In this document: positions 9,100 to 19,401 of the stretch, piece after piece
Layout of the letters: each line of letters begins with the position of its first letter
Position numbering within the stretch: position 1 is the first letter of the stretch
Source of the DNA: Cytophagales bacterium
Lineage (GTDB): Bacteria; Bacteroidota; Bacteroidia; Cytophagales; 172606-1
Assembly (NCBI GenBank): GCA_030446715.1
Contig: JAUJMU010000006.1
Coordinates: 409,585 to 473,584, forward strand
Length of the DNA: 64,000 nt
Direction: 5' to 3'
Translations under genes and position numbers: made by a program
Notes under the pieces: generated by a model
Seen by the model: the letters and a program-made list of their open reading frames with translations, nothing else
What the model was told of the DNA's origin: nothing
Database searches by the model: none

Positions 9100-9800
9100 G
9101 GAAACAAAACCGGCTGTACCTGATGGATATAATCAAAGTTGACGTTTCAGGGTGTCGGAAAGATCAGAACTGCGGAGGAGAAGACAGACGACAAAAGTTT
9201 TGTAGTTTGTATTAATCCGGCAAGCTTTTACGCAATCTCCGATAGCGCGAAGCTCTGCTTCGTGCTTTTGATGCTTTCCGCCTCCGGCGGCCTTACGGCC
9301 TGCGGCAAGCTACAGGCGCAGCAGAACTGTCAGGGCTTTCTCAGGAGTTCTTCACAAGCCGGTTGTGTCTCGCAACCGGCGGCGCTGCTGCCGTGGTCAG
9401 TGGGACACTGAACACTTCTGACCGCTTCTGAGAAAGTCCTTACCGGCTTTTCACAAACCGGAGGTTTGAAAACAAGAAGCACGAAGCACGTCATGGCGCG
9501 GGCTGGCTCAAAGCTTTGCTTTGCCCTCTTTTGGGCAAGCAAGAGAACCCTGAAGGGTACGGAGGCGGGAGCCGAACGTACCGAACGTAGTTCGACGAAG
9601 TCAAAAGTAAGACTCACGGATATGTTTACTCGAACCGGATGTGGTGGGAATTTCCTGCTTGAGGAGAATATAAACCGCTCTGAAGATAACTGTCCTATAC
9701 TTGTGGGTAAACCTCAGTCTCCCTGGGATAGGGGTTGGGGTGAGGCTTTTGGCAGGCCATGTAACGTAGTATATTAAAATTCACAATTCAAAATTGCGCA
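9100..9800. repeat. Gene-free stretch packed with short inverted repeats
   Basis: No convincing gene. From 9240 to about 9620 the sequence is a string of very short self-complementary units: GAAGCTCTGCTTC, CGCCTCCGGCGG, GCCTTACGGC, CAAAGCTTTGCTTTG, ACCCTGAAGGGT, CGAACGTAGTTCG. Open frames through it give only low-complexity peptides. At 9713-9750 lies a CCTCAGTCTCCCTGGG / GGGTTGGGGTGAGG unit resembling one at 51.1 kb. This is consistent with a dispersed non-coding repeat cassette. Confidence 0.6.
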
Positions 9801-9805
9801 GCTAC

Positions 9806-10861
9806 TTAACGGGCAGCCGCAAACTGACCCTGCCGCCTGAGTGCTACATTTACCAGCAGAATCAGCACGGGCACCTCGATCAGCGGCCCGACCACCGCCG
9901 CAAATGCCTGGCCGGAGTCGATGCCAAACACGGCTATGGCTACTGCAATGCCCAGTTCAAAGTTGTTACCGGCCGCCGTAAATGCCAGGGAGGTGGCTTG
10001 AGGGTAATCCGTTCCAGCCCTTTTTGCCATATAGAATGCCGAAAAAAACATGATCACAAAGTACAGCACCAGCGGAATGGCAATCCGGACCACATCAAAG
10101 GGAATGGTTACAATCAGGTTTCCTTTGAGGCTGAACATGACCACGATGGTAAAGAGCAGGGCAATCAGCGTGACCGGGCTTATAGCCGGAATAAACACTT
10201 TCTCGTACCACTCCTTCCCCTTTGACCTCACCAGCAGGTACTGCGATAGAATACCTGCCAGAAACGGTATGCCAAGGTAAATGAATACGCTCCCTGCAAT
10301 CTGACTGATGCTTACCTCAACCACGCCTCCTTCTACCCCAAACAGCGGTGGCAATACGGTGATGAAAATATAGGCATAGAAGCTGTAAAACAGCACCTGA
10401 AAGATGCTGTTGAATGCAACAAGGCCAGCCACGTAGTCCCGGTCACCCTTCGCAAGTTCATTCCACACGAGCACCATCGCAATGCAGCGGGCAATGCCGA
10501 TCATGATGAGGCCAACCATATAATCGGGCTTATCGGGCAATAAAAAAATGGCCAGAAAGAACATAAGCGCCGGACCGATCACCCAGTTCTGCAGGAGCGA
10601 TAGGCCCAGCACCTTTTTGTTGCGGAACACTTCGCCCAACTTTTCGTAGCGCACCCTGGCCAAAGGTGGGTACATCATCAGGATCAATCCGAAGGCGATG
10701 GGCAGGTTGGTAGTACCGTGTGAGAATGAATTGATGAAAGCTTCAGTGCCCGGTACGAGGTAGCCAACCGCAACCCCCAATGCCATGGCCAGAAAGATCC
10801 ACAACGTCAGGTAACGGTCCAGGAAAGAAAGTTTTTTACTTTGTAACGTTGGATTTGTCAT
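9806..10861 (-). CDS. arsB: ACR3-type arsenite efflux permease
   Basis: An inner-membrane As(III) exporter of the ACR3 (BASS superfamily) type, 351 residues with ten predicted membrane helices. The signature segments are present: '[19 protein letters not shown]' in the second helix region, '[19 protein letters not shown]' with the conserved Cys of ACR3 proteins, and '[20 protein letters not shown]' with the conserved Glu. It is the last gene of a leftward ars operon, 46 bp after the arsenate reductase gene. Intact. Confidence 0.95.
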   Translation of the reverse strand: MTNPTLQSKKLSFLDRYLTLWIFLAMALGVAVGYLVPGTEAFINSFSHGTTNLPIAFGLILMMYPPLARVRYEKLGEVFRNKKVLGLSLLQNWVIGPALMFFLAIFLLPDKPDYMVGLIMIGIARCIAMVLVWNELAKGDRDYVAGLVAFNSIFQVLFYSFYAYIFITVLPPLFGVEGGVVEVSISQIAGSVFIYLGIPFLAGILSQYLLVRSKGKEWYEKVFIPAISPVTLIALLFTIVVMFSLKGNLIVTIPFDVVRIAIPLVLYFVIMFFSAFYMAKRAGTDYPQATSLAFTAAGNNFELGIAVAIAVFGIDSGQAFAAVVGPLIEVPVLILLVNVALRRQGQFAAAR

Positions 10862-10907
10862 GGCTCTGAAAAAGAATCGGGATTGTCTCCGGTAAAGGGT
10901 TGATACT

Positions 10908-11546
10908 TCAGGACTTTATCTGACTGAAAGCGAAAAGCAACTCGCGGGCAATCTGGCGGCATCGTGCTGCGTACATTGCCTCCTCCAGAGGAGTGCCGTC
11001 AAATGCTTTCGGATCCTCGTAAGGCAATGAAATCCGGGTTGCTCCCGGAATGAACGGGCAATTTTCATCGGCATGGGTGCAGGTCATTACGGCCGCGAAG
11101 TCACCGGCCGGATTTCCCCCCTGGTCGAATACTTTGGAAAAGGCCTTCAGTGGCGGCTGGCTATCTGAGTACCTGACCAGGTAAAGCGGGTTGTTTTCAT
11201 CACCCGTTTTTTCAACGGAAAAGCCCGCTGTTTCAATGGCTCTTGCTGCCTTCGGGTTGAAAGCCGTCTCTTCGGTGCCGCCCGAGAAGGTTTTTACGTC
11301 CGGCAGCTGGTAGTGCCAGGCCGCCACCTGAGCCCACAACTGCGCAAAATGACTCCGCCGGGAGTTGTGCGTGCAGATAAAGGTCAGTTGTACCGGCTGA
11401 TTTTTCCGTACCCTGGTCTGAACATAAGCTGTAAGTGGCTCCAGGTCCGCTTTCCGTGATCCGGCAATCTGATCAGATTCAGTCAGGGCAGCCTGTACGT
11501 AGTTTTCCAGTAATGAAAGCAGTCGGGGTTGAGTGGTAGTTTCCAT
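10908..11546 (-). CDS. Arsenate reductase-like low-MW protein phosphatase fold
   Basis: A 212-residue LMW-PTPase-fold protein. The P-loop is '[16 protein letters not shown]', a CX5R-S signature, and a later '[16 protein letters not shown]' gives the Cys pair used by ArsC-type reductases for disulfide relay. A ~45-residue N-terminal helical extension is typical of the Bacteroidota version. Expected reaction: arsenate to arsenite, which feeds the ACR3 exporter downstream. It belongs to the arsR-arsN-arsC-acr3 order. Intact. Confidence 0.92.
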   Translation of the reverse strand: METTTQPRLLSLLENYVQAALTESDQIAGSRKADLEPLTAYVQTRVRKNQPVQLTFICTHNSRRSHFAQLWAQVAAWHYQLPDVKTFSGGTEETAFNPKAARAIETAGFSVEKTGDENNPLYLVRYSDSQPPLKAFSKVFDQGGNPAGDFAAVMTCTHADENCPFIPGATRISLPYEDPKAFDGTPLEEAMYAARCRQIARELLFAFSQIKS

Positions 11547-11585
11547 AAGATGTAGTCTGATTGATCTGAAGGGTTGCTGTTGAAC

Positions 11586-12041
11586 TTAATCAAAATCTGA
11601 GCCCAGCCGGCGGTGCATAAGGGTAGCCGAAGCAGGACAGAGTCCCTGAAACTGAGCTGTGTTCCGGATTGCAGCCGGTACCTTGTCGCGATTTACCGGC
11701 ACAAAGCCTTACCTCGCGAAAAAATCCGCAGCCGTGGTTGTAATCAGGTACAAGTCACTGACCCCTTGCCGGACAGCGTATTCTTCGGCCGCCCGGTAAA
11801 GAACTTTTCCAAGGCCACTGCCTTGCTTCTCAGGAGTCACTGCAAGAGACCGGAGTAAAGTACAAGACCAGGATATTTCTAACCCCACTGATCCGTTCAC
11901 CTCACCGGCTTCCTGACGGATTATAAAGTTGTTGAGATCCGGGGGCAAGCCGGCGACAGGCAGATTAACCGAACTGAGCAGGGCAATAAGAGAGGCATGG
12001 TTTTCCGGAGCGGCAGTCCGTAATGATTTCCCGGCGATCAT
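11586..12041 (-). pseudogene. ArsN2-like GNAT acetyltransferase with in-frame TAA
   Basis: A GNAT protein of the arsenic-operon ArsN2 type. The acetyl-CoA loop is 'AVTPEKQGSGLGKVLYRAA' and is followed by 'LYLITTTAADFFAR'. At 11709-11711 a TAA stop interrupts the frame. Directly after it, in the same frame, translation continues as GFVPVNRDKVPAAIR and 'FQGLCPASATLMHRRLG', ending at a TAA at 11586. That tail is the expected family C-terminus ('FFARLGF' is usual), so the stop sits exactly at a Leu codon (TTA to TAA). Full length would be 151 residues. Either a recent nonsense mutation, a truncated protein, or readthrough. Confidence 0.85.
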
Positions 12042-12128
12042 GATTATTGAATTATAGGTGTTTCAGAATAAGTGGTTATGTATTTTATTATTTCTAAGGA
12101 GTTGATCCTTTTTGTCTTAACAACCGGA

Positions 12129-12461
12129 TCAGCAACAGGATTTATCTGACAGCAGCGGTGAATGGAAAAGCTGCATGAGAACCTCCCGTGCTTATTTCCA
12201 GACCGGCTCATTGATGCAGTAACAGACACTGGTGCCCTCGGTCTCGCCCTTGATCAGTCCCACATTCTTCAGTTCCTTCAGGTGCTGCGACACGGTGGCC
12301 TGCGCGAGCGGCAGTTCATCAACGAGGTCTCCGCGTACGCAGGTTTGTGGCCTTACCAGGTGTTCCAGAATGGCAACTCTGGCTGGATGCCCCAAGGCCC
12401 TGGCAATGGCTGCGATCCGGTTTTGCCGGCTGGTAAAATGTTCCGTTTTAGTTATACCCAT
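12129..12461 (-). pseudogene. arsR: ArsR-type metalloregulator with in-frame TAA
   Basis: A SmtB/ArsR winged-helix repressor. The recognition helix segment is '[19 protein letters not shown]' and the protein begins [10 protein letters not shown], as in Bacteroidota ArsR. A TAA at 12192-12194 ends the frame after '[10 protein letters not shown]' (89 residues). The same frame then continues as 'AREVLMQLFHSPLLSDKSCC' to a TGA at 12129, giving the normal 110 residues and the terminal Cys-Cys typical of this group. The stop removes the last dimerisation helix and those cysteines. It heads the ars operon, so repression may be altered. Confidence 0.85.
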
Positions 12462-12573
12462 TTTTCAATCACTATATCACAATATTACGATAAATAAAAA
12501 AGAAACTTGAATTATTTTATCTTTCATTTAAGCAACTTTTTGGATACAGTATGCATCATTTAGGAAAACGCCA

Positions 12574-12777
12574 GTGGTTATGGTCTACTTTCCGAAATGG
12601 TTAATGTCTCCTGCCCTGCACCTCCATTCGGTTTCTGCCCGTTTGTACGGCAACCAGAGTAAGCGGAACAGAACAAGGCTGGTGGGAAAGCTCAACCGCC
12701 AGTTGCCTTTTGAAGAATGGGAACTGAAGGAACTTGAGGCCATCCGACAACACCTTCTCAATTCTCTGTTGAAATAG
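12574..12777 (+). CDS. Possible small hypothetical protein
   Basis: A 67-residue basic reading frame divergent from arsR. The C-terminal half ('LPFEEWELKELEAIRQHLL') reads like a genuine amphipathic helix; the N-terminal half is poorer. No family is recognised and no good ribosome site is seen. It may equally be chance. Confidence 0.3.
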   Translation: MVMVYFPKWLMSPALHLHSVSARLYGNQSKRNRTRLVGKLNRQLPFEEWELKELEAIRQHLLNSLLK

Positions 12778-13181
12778 CTGCAACGGTTAAACTTAGAAAG
12801 CACTGGCGGTCACAGCATCATCTTATCCCTTATTGACAGGCTCAGCGTAAATAAAACTTAACACCCGGCAATCCTCCTGCAAACCTGTGATGGGACACGC
12901 AGCAAGTTGTCAAAAGAATTGTAAAGTCTTCTCAGGTAACATCGGGCACTAAATTGCCGGGAAAATTCGTATTTTCTCAGATAATCTGCTGTTAATCAGC
13001 GATCTGTTACATACAACACCTTGCTTTAAACAGCTCCTGACCGGCAAAGGTTGGGCTTCCGCTACCCGCTGGAATGAAAAACCCACTCCATTGTCGCCTG
13101 CTCCGGCGACACCTGCCCCTGCCCTCCGTTGCAAAGAACCGGAATTCACAGTTGCTTTGATTTTTACCTCCTGATAAAAAT
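12778..13181. other. Gene-free stretch
   Basis: About 400 bp upstream of the TPR/YwqK gene. No convincing reading frame, hairpin or repeat is seen. It presumably holds the promoter of the 13182 gene, but no TAnnTTTG box could be placed with confidence. Confidence 0.5.
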
Positions 13182-14333
13182 ATGAGAATATTATTGACAT
13201 GGTTGGTGGCCGGTCTATCCCTGAGTTGTCTGGCACAATCAACCTTACCCCCGCTGGTGGCTTCCGGTACGCTCATCGGTGAAGGCGTTAAGCTGCACGA
13301 CGAAAAGAAGTACGATGAAGCCATTGCCCGGTACCGGCTGGTTTCACGGAACGACACCAACTACGCATGGGCTTTGTCGGAGCTTTCCCTGACCTGCACA
13401 GCGCAGAAAGATTACGAAAAAGCCATTGAAGCTGCCCGGGAGGGCCTGAAGACAAATACTGCCTTTACCCAGGACCTGTATCTGAAACTCGGCAATGCCC
13501 TCGATGGTGCCGGCCAATCAGAAAAGGCGCTGACAGTGTATAAGGAAGGACTGGAGAAGTTTCCCCATTCGCACCAGCTGTACTACGAACAGGGCGTGGC
13601 TTTGGAACGGCTGAAACGGACTACCGAAGCGATCCAGTCTTTTCAGGCCGCCATTGACCGGTACTTTTTCCATACCGGGAGTCACCTTGCCTTGGGCCGC
13701 CTGTGTGGCGAAAACGGCTACCCCGTACAGGGTGTACTGTCACTGATGACGTTTCTGGTCCTCCAACCAGAGTCAGGTCAGGCCGCTCCTGCACTGGTTT
13801 TTCTCGAAAAATTTACCACCGATGAAAAATACCTGACAGCCGCCCGCCAGCCGGTTGGGATCACCGATGCATTCCCCGAAGTAACCAGACTGGTGCGGTC
13901 GAAGCTGGCGCTGAACAACGGGTATGAACTCAAGACCAAAATGGGTTACAAGGCGGTAAGGCAAATCCAGCTGGTGCTGGAAAAACTACCGGCTGCTCCC
14001 CAGAATTCCGGTGACTTCTGGGTGCGCACCTACGCGCCGCTGTACCGCAAGCTGTGGCAAAGCGGACCGTATGAAGCTTTCACCTACTACATCATGGCAC
14101 CGGTAGATAATGCCGCCGCCACCAAATACAAGAAAGACGACAAGGATATCCGGCTTTTCCGCGACTGGGCCGCTGAAGCGTTCAGCCAGGTCAACGGGTA
14201 CAAAAAGTCAAAAATAACCGGTACTGAAACCATCTGCCGCCACCTGTACTACTCCAGTGGCCGGCTGCGGATGATTGCCGAAAAGGAAGACGAAAAGAAG
14301 AAGATTTATACTGGTGCCTTTGAATCGTATTAG
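13182..14333 (+). pseudogene. 5' part of a TPR + YwqK-repeat gene cut by an IS
   Basis: 383 residues: a signal peptide (to about ALA/CLAQS at residue 19), then TPR units from residue 29 to about 200 ('GEGVKLHDEKKYDEAIARYR', 'AWALSELSLTCTAQKDYEKA', 'LGNALDGAGQSEKALTVYKEG') and a helical tail. The frame ends in the first bases of an IS5-type element. Removing the IS and one copy of the target duplication joins GAA-TCG-TAT to TAT-CCA-TCA-GGC, giving ESYYPSG, which is the start of a YwqK repeat. The original product was therefore an exported TPR-repeat fusion of over 1,000 residues. The truncated protein could still be made. Confidence 0.88.
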
Positions 14334-15312
14334 ACTTGTTAGTGGTTGGGAATGAGGGAGAAGCTGGATTGGAAGTTCCAAAGCCAGCACATACCCCTAC
14401 TATTGTATCCAGCAGCGCTAGTTTTCTGACTCTGATTCTCTCATAATCAAGCGGTATCTTTTCATGCCACCAATGGCATGTTCAATGCTGATTCTATTCT
14501 TGCCTTTTTCTTTGTTAGCTTCTTTCTGCTGGAGGGTAAGTTGTTGTTTTTTTCTTCTTTTTTTCCGGTATCTCCACCTTGCAATCCTTGAGCGTTTTGC
14601 CTATTCCCAAAAAGCCTGAATCTACCCGCAACTCTTTTGACTCGAACACTGCTGATTGATCCTTGATCTCTTGATCGGCCATTTTCTTGTCATGCACACT
14701 GCCGTTATAGAGCTTGCTCACGTACAAAATCCGTCTATCGGTCGTACTCAGCAGGAGTAGCTTTCGGGTATGTCTTTTTTTACCACTGAAGGCCTGCTCC
14801 TGTTGCTGCTCATCCACAGGCCGTTGCACGGCTACTTCACTACCATCCATGAGCAAGACCAACTGCCTGGAAAACTCCGGGCGGAGTTTCTGCCAGTCTT
14901 TCAAATCCCGGACCGGCAAGCAGCTTAACCGCTCCAAAGCAGTTTGTAAAAGGGGGAAAAACCGAGTCAAGTTCAGGTGTGCATCCCCACCACTAATGCC
15001 AAAGATTAATCCTGCATTGTCCCAGGTAAGCGTGTTTTTCAAGATGAACAAAACAAAAAAAGAGCATCTCTTCATAAGTAGTGAAAATAAACTGCTGCTT
15101 TACATTGCGCATCTTCTCTTGCAGACTTACTCCGTAGCGCTCCTGGTATACTTTGCCCAACTGGGCGGCTAAGAAAGTGAACTTTTGCTCACTCAGACCC
15201 GTAGCCGAACGCCACTGCCGATCCGTGCGGATATCCTTATATGACAAGCTCATTTTAGTGCCTTTTACTAGCAAAAATAGCCACTTCGCTCATTATCAAC
15301 AACTAACAAGTC
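14333..15312 (-). mobile_element. IS5-superfamily insertion sequence (degenerate)
   Basis: About 980 bp bounded by inverted repeats. The left end reads GACTTGTTAGTGGTTGGGAA from 14333. The right end, read inward on the other strand from 15312, is GACTTGTTAGTTGTTGATAA. TATTA is found on both outer sides (14328-14332 and 15313-15317), so the target duplication is 2 to 5 bp (TA up to TATTA). The element lies within a YwqK-repeat gene and points the other way. Its transposase is frameshifted. Confidence 0.9.
14339..15253 (-). pseudogene. IS5-type DDE transposase, multiple frameshifts
   Basis: The N-terminal HTH region (from MSLSYKDIRTDRQW at 15253) runs to 'EEMLFF'. The frame breaks at a run of seven T (gene sense) near 15056; with six T it would continue as 'LFFVLFILKNTLTWDNAG'. 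The DDE_4-type core follows: 'LLMDGSEVAVQRP', 'NGSVHDKKMADQE', 'LRVDSGFLGI'. A second break lies at an A7 run near 14550, after which the correct frame gives 'NRISIEHAIGGMKRYR' with the catalytic Glu. Two further breaks near 14443 and 14378 precede 'DTIVGVCAG' and 'LWNFQSSF'. No single frame is intact, so the copy should be non-autonomous unless the indels are sequence errors. Confidence 0.88.
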
Positions 15313-15317
15313 TATTA

Positions 15318-17438
15318 TCCATCAGGCTACCTGCGCAGCAAAGGAGTTTATACAGCCGACGAAAAAGAAATCGGGTGAGTGGCGCTTCTTCTACCCCAAC
15401 GGGAACTGGATCAGATCGAAAAGTTTACCGTTCCCGGCGCCGACTTTACCTACCAGTCCTTCTATCCCGGCGGCATACCCAAAGGGGAAGGCCGCTACGT
15501 TGCCGGCAAACGCGACGGAAAATTTGTGGCCTATTCCGCCGGAGGGGCAAAATATTTGAAGGCGCCTATAAGAATGGCGAAAGGCATGGGCAGACCAGAA
15601 TCTTCCACCCCGATCAGACCCTCAAATCCGAAGGCAACTACAATAACGGTCAACAGGAAGGCCCTTACCGGAATTACCATCCGAACGGTACCCTTGCTGA
15701 GGAAGGCAGCTACCGGAACGGAAAGGAGCACGGCCCCTACCGTTCGTTCCATAAAAATGGCAAACCCGCCGCACAGGGCACCATGACTGACGGCCTGATG
15801 GACGGCGAATGGAAATGGTTCCATACCAACGGACAAGTGGCAAAAGCAGGCATGCTCCGCGCCGGAAAACAGGAAGGTACCTGGAAGTTGTTCTTCGCGG
15901 ATGGCACGCTTAATCAGGAATTCAACAACGTGAACGGGCTGATGGAAGGGATGGCGAAAGTATACGATTCCGACGGCAAGCTTTATTTTGAACAAGAATA
16001 TAAAGGTGGTAAGATCCGTAAGTACCGCTATTTTGACAAGCAGGGCCAGGTAAAAAGTGAAGAGTCGGCCCGCGGCAGTAAGCTGCGCTGGGTAACGATG
16101 TACGCTTCGGGGATTCCCCAGAATGAGGGCCTGATGGCCGATGGCAAGACAGATGGCAAGTGGAAATACTACCACGAAAGCGGATACCTGTCCAATGAGA
16201 GTGTTTATAAGGCTGACAAGCAGACCGGTGCTGAAAAATATTATTTCTTCGACGGCTCTACCTCTGTTGAGCAGGAATACAGGGACGGCCAGCTGGACGG
16301 TCTGCACCGCAAGTATCACGTCAACGGCCAGCTGGCCGCGGAAGGCTGGTATGCCGCCGGTACCCGTCAGGGTGAATGGCGGACCTATTACGTGAATGGC
16401 AAGCTGAAGGAGAAGAGCTTTTACCTCAATGATGAACCCGATGGAACGCAGGAATACTACCACCCGGACGGCAAAAAATACCTTGAAATCTTTTTTAAGG
16501 ACGGCATTATCAGCCGGGAGATCCAATACGATACATTGGGCAAGGTGCTGCACCAGGCAGCAATTGCCAGAGGCTGCGGGCCCGTGGAGCTGAAGCACCT
16601 CAATGGCAAGACGATGCAGAAGGTTACCTTCCGTTTCGGCGAAAAGGACGGCGAGGAAAAAGACTTTTATCCCTCCGGTAAACCACGTGAAGTAACCTTT
16701 TACAAATTTCACAGCCTGCACGGTCCTTCCGAACGGTACCACGCCGATGGCAAACTCCGTTCCCGGGCCTTCTATTTTCTGGGACGGCCCGACAGCACCT
16801 ACCAGACCTGGGACGAAAAAGGCCGGTTGGATTTTTCTACCTGCTACCGGGATGGTAAATCTGAAGGCCATATCCGCTGGATGCACCCCAACGGAAAAGT
16901 GGAAACCGAGGGCAGCGAAAAGAACGACGAACGGGAAGGCTACTTTACCTACTTCACCGAAGACGGTACGCCGCAGTTCCGACTCCTCTATTTACGGGGG
17001 CTGGTCCGCAGCTATTCCCACCCCGATGCATCAGGCGGGTGGACCGCCGAAATTCCGGTTCCCAACGGCACCGGTAAGATCAAGGCTTATTTCCATAACG
17101 GGAAGGTTTCCTATGAAGGCGAGCTGCAGAACGGCAAGCGGGTCGGGGTTCAGCGGTACTACTATCCCAACGGACAGCTTTGTACGGAAAAAGCTTACGC
17201 CAAAGGAGTTCTGCACGGCGAAACCAAAGAGTACTACGCCAACGGTAAACCCAGGCGGATTGAGGTATTTTTCTACGACAACCGCAACGGAATCTGGAAA
17301 GAATACCGGGAAAATGGCAACCTAGCCCGCGAAACCACCTACCTGCTGGACCTCCGGCACGGTGTGGAGCGCGAATACGACGCCTCTGGAAAAGTAGTGG
17401 TAAAACGAAACAATGTCTATGATCAACCCTATGAGTAG
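15318..17438 (+). pseudogene. 3' part of the IS-split gene: long YwqK-repeat domain
   Basis: Directly after the IS the frame of the TPR protein resumes as 'YPSGYLRSKGVYTADEKEIG'. It then meets three closely spaced indels at ~15377 (GGG for GG), ~15404 and ~15545. From about 15550 to the TGA-free end at 17438 one long frame encodes roughly two dozen repeats of the type 'YY.NGKL.EK.FY.NDEPDG'. Only an internal start such as ATG 15783 could express it. The stop overlaps the start of the next gene by 26 bp, showing an original operon with translational coupling. The domain was probably a periplasmic beta-hairpin rod. Confidence 0.85.
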
Positions 17439-19353
17439 AGTTTTACAAGGTCTGCTGCTGGTTTGCCTGATCTGCCCTTCTGCTTTCGGGCAGATCAAGG
17501 CAGACCTCAATCAGTTGCAGCAGAAATATCCCAATGATGAGCTGGTGATGCTCCGGGAAGGCGAGAAAATCACCATCACCACGGCCGCCAGCGGGTTGAA
17601 GATTGAATGTGAACACCACGAGGAGTACTTGTTCATGAATGAGCAGGCCAGCCGGTACGCCAGCCACGGCATCCGGTACTCCCAGTTTTTTCAGGACATT
17701 CTGGATGTGGAGGCGGTTACGTATCTGCCCGAAGGGAGCCGGTACCGCAAAGTGCCGGTGAAAGAGATCAAAACGGAAAAACCTTCTTCCAGAGGAATCT
17801 TTTTTGACGATGTGATGGTGCGGAAATTCAATTTTGAGGGCGTTAAAAAAGGAGCTATCGGCACTGTCCGGTACCGGGAAATCATCAAAGATCCGCACAC
17901 TTTGTCGGGCTTTATGTTCGGCCGTTACATCCCCGTGCTGAACGGCGACTTTTCGGTTACCTTCCCCTCTGCCGTAAAGCTTTCTTACAAAACGTACGGA
18001 AATATGGACGGCGTCACCTTCCAGACCACGCAGAGCCGGGGCCAGACAACCTACTCCTGGAAGGTAAAGGACGTGGCGGCGCATCCCTACGAATCCGACG
18101 CCCCGAACCTCCGGTATTTTGCGCCGCAGGTGTTCCTTTTCATTGAAGAATATACCCTCAATGGCATAACCAAACCAGTACTTTCGGATGAAAAGAAACT
18201 CTTCAACTACTACGTAAGCCTGATCCGGGACGTGGACCACACCGCCGACAGCCAGCTGGGTGCCATGGTGGATTCGCTGACCAGAGGCAAAACGGAAATC
18301 GAAAAAATCAAAAGCATCTATTATTGGGTGCAGGACCACATCCGGTACATTGCCTTTGAAGACGGCCTTGGCGGATTTGTGCCCCGCAACGCGAATTCCG
18401 TTTACCAGAAGCGGTACGGCGACTGCAAGGACATGGCCAGCCTGCTCAATTCGATGCTGAAGCGGGCCGGAATTCCTTCCCACACCGTCTGGATCGGCAC
18501 CCGCGAGATACCATTCAAGTACCGCGAAAACCCTTCTTTAGGCGTAGACAATCACATGATTGCGGCCGTGAAGCGGGACGGTCAGTGGATTTTTCTGGAT
18601 GCCACGGCCGACAAAATTGATTTCGGTCTGCCGACCACGCACATTCAGGGCAAGCAGGCGCTGGTCATGCTGTCGGAGAAAGACTTTACCATTGCCGAAG
18701 TACCTGAGGTAGAACACACCCGCAACTTCCGCCGCGATTCAGTCGAGGTCTGGATCAAAGATTCCGGTGTGGAGGGCAAAGGACGCAGCACCTACGAAGG
18801 GCTCTGGAAGATGGACCTGAAGTACAAGCTGGCGGGCCTGTCCGACGCCCAGAAGGAAGATTTCTACCAATCCATGTTTTCGCGGGGCACCAATAAGTGC
18901 AAGGCAGAAGGAGTAACCGGCAGCGACCTCAAAGCCCGCGACCAGCCATTGCGCTTCAGCTATGGTTTTCAGGTGCCGGACTACGTACGCACCATCGGGT
19001 CAGAGCAGTACGTGAATCCGCACCTGAGCCGCCCGCTGCAGAACTCCCGGATCGACGACTCCCGGAAATTGCCCTACGAACGGGATTTCCGTTTCTCGGA
19101 TGATTTCACCACCATCGTGCATCTGCCTGCCGGTTACCGGCTGACGCACCTGCCCGAAAATAAGTCTTATTCCCACGAAAAGTTTGGTTTTAAACTGACC
19201 TACGTACATGAAGGCAACCGGGTCGTTCTTAAAAACCAGATTTTCCTCAAAAGCCTGCTGCTCGCCAAAGAAGATTTCGGGGCGTGGAACGAGATGATCA
19301 CGCGGCTCAACGAAGCCTATAACGAAAACCTTTCCATCCAGAAGAAAAAGTAG
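17413..19353 (+). CDS. Exported DUF3857 / transglutaminase-fold protein
   Basis: A periplasmic 646-residue protein; the signal peptide is visible as 'VLQGLLLVCLICPSAFG'. Residues ~50-250 match DUF3857 and ~270-400 the transglutaminase core. The catalytic triad is complete: Cys in 'KRYGDCKDMASLLNSML', His in 'GVDNHMIAAV', Asp in 'WIFLDATADKI'. A DUF3858-like C-terminal beta domain follows. Members are predicted cysteine peptidases or amidases with unknown substrates. Starts considered are ATG 17413 and ATG 17431; both precede the signal peptide, and 17413 overlaps the upstream repeat gene. The paralogue follows 48 bp downstream. Confidence 0.92.
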   Translation: MSMINPMSRVLQGLLLVCLICPSAFGQIKADLNQLQQKYPNDELVMLREGEKITITTAASGLKIECEHHEEYLFMNEQASRYASHGIRYSQFFQDILDVEAVTYLPEGSRYRKVPVKEIKTEKPSSRGIFFDDVMVRKFNFEGVKKGAIGTVRYREIIKDPHTLSGFMFGRYIPVLNGDFSVTFPSAVKLSYKTYGNMDGVTFQTTQSRGQTTYSWKVKDVAAHPYESDAPNLRYFAPQVFLFIEEYTLNGITKPVLSDEKKLFNYYVSLIRDVDHTADSQLGAMVDSLTRGKTEIEKIKSIYYWVQDHIRYIAFEDGLGGFVPRNANSVYQKRYGDCKDMASLLNSMLKRAGIPSHTVWIGTREIPFKYRENPSLGVDNHMIAAVKRDGQWIFLDATADKIDFGLPTTHIQGKQALVMLSEKDFTIAEVPEVEHTRNFRRDSVEVWIKDSGVEGKGRSTYEGLWKMDLKYKLAGLSDAQKEDFYQSMFSRGTNKCKAEGVTGSDLKARDQPLRFSYGFQVPDYVRTIGSEQYVNPHLSRPLQNSRIDDSRKLPYERDFRFSDDFTTIVHLPAGYRLTHLPENKSYSHEKFGFKLTYVHEGNRVVLKNQIFLKSLLLAKEDFGAWNEMITRLNEAYNENLSIQKKK

Positions 19354-19401
19354 CGCATCAGACTACCTGATTCCCAACACCCAATTCCTAATACCTACAT
19401 C

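Noticed and set aside
9139..9777. Short frames around the micro-palindromes
   Set aside because: Low-complexity peptides from repeated hairpins; no start signals and no conservation pattern.
11586..12461. Genome-wide recoding of TAA as a sense codon
   Set aside because: Many intact genes in the window end at TAA at the expected position, so reassignment is not credible; local mutation is simpler.
15531..16886. A 451-codon open frame on the minus strand
   Set aside because: It lies exactly opposite the YwqK-repeat domain. Its peptide is a hydrophobic antisense reading of the Gly/Lys/Tyr-rich repeats and matches no family.
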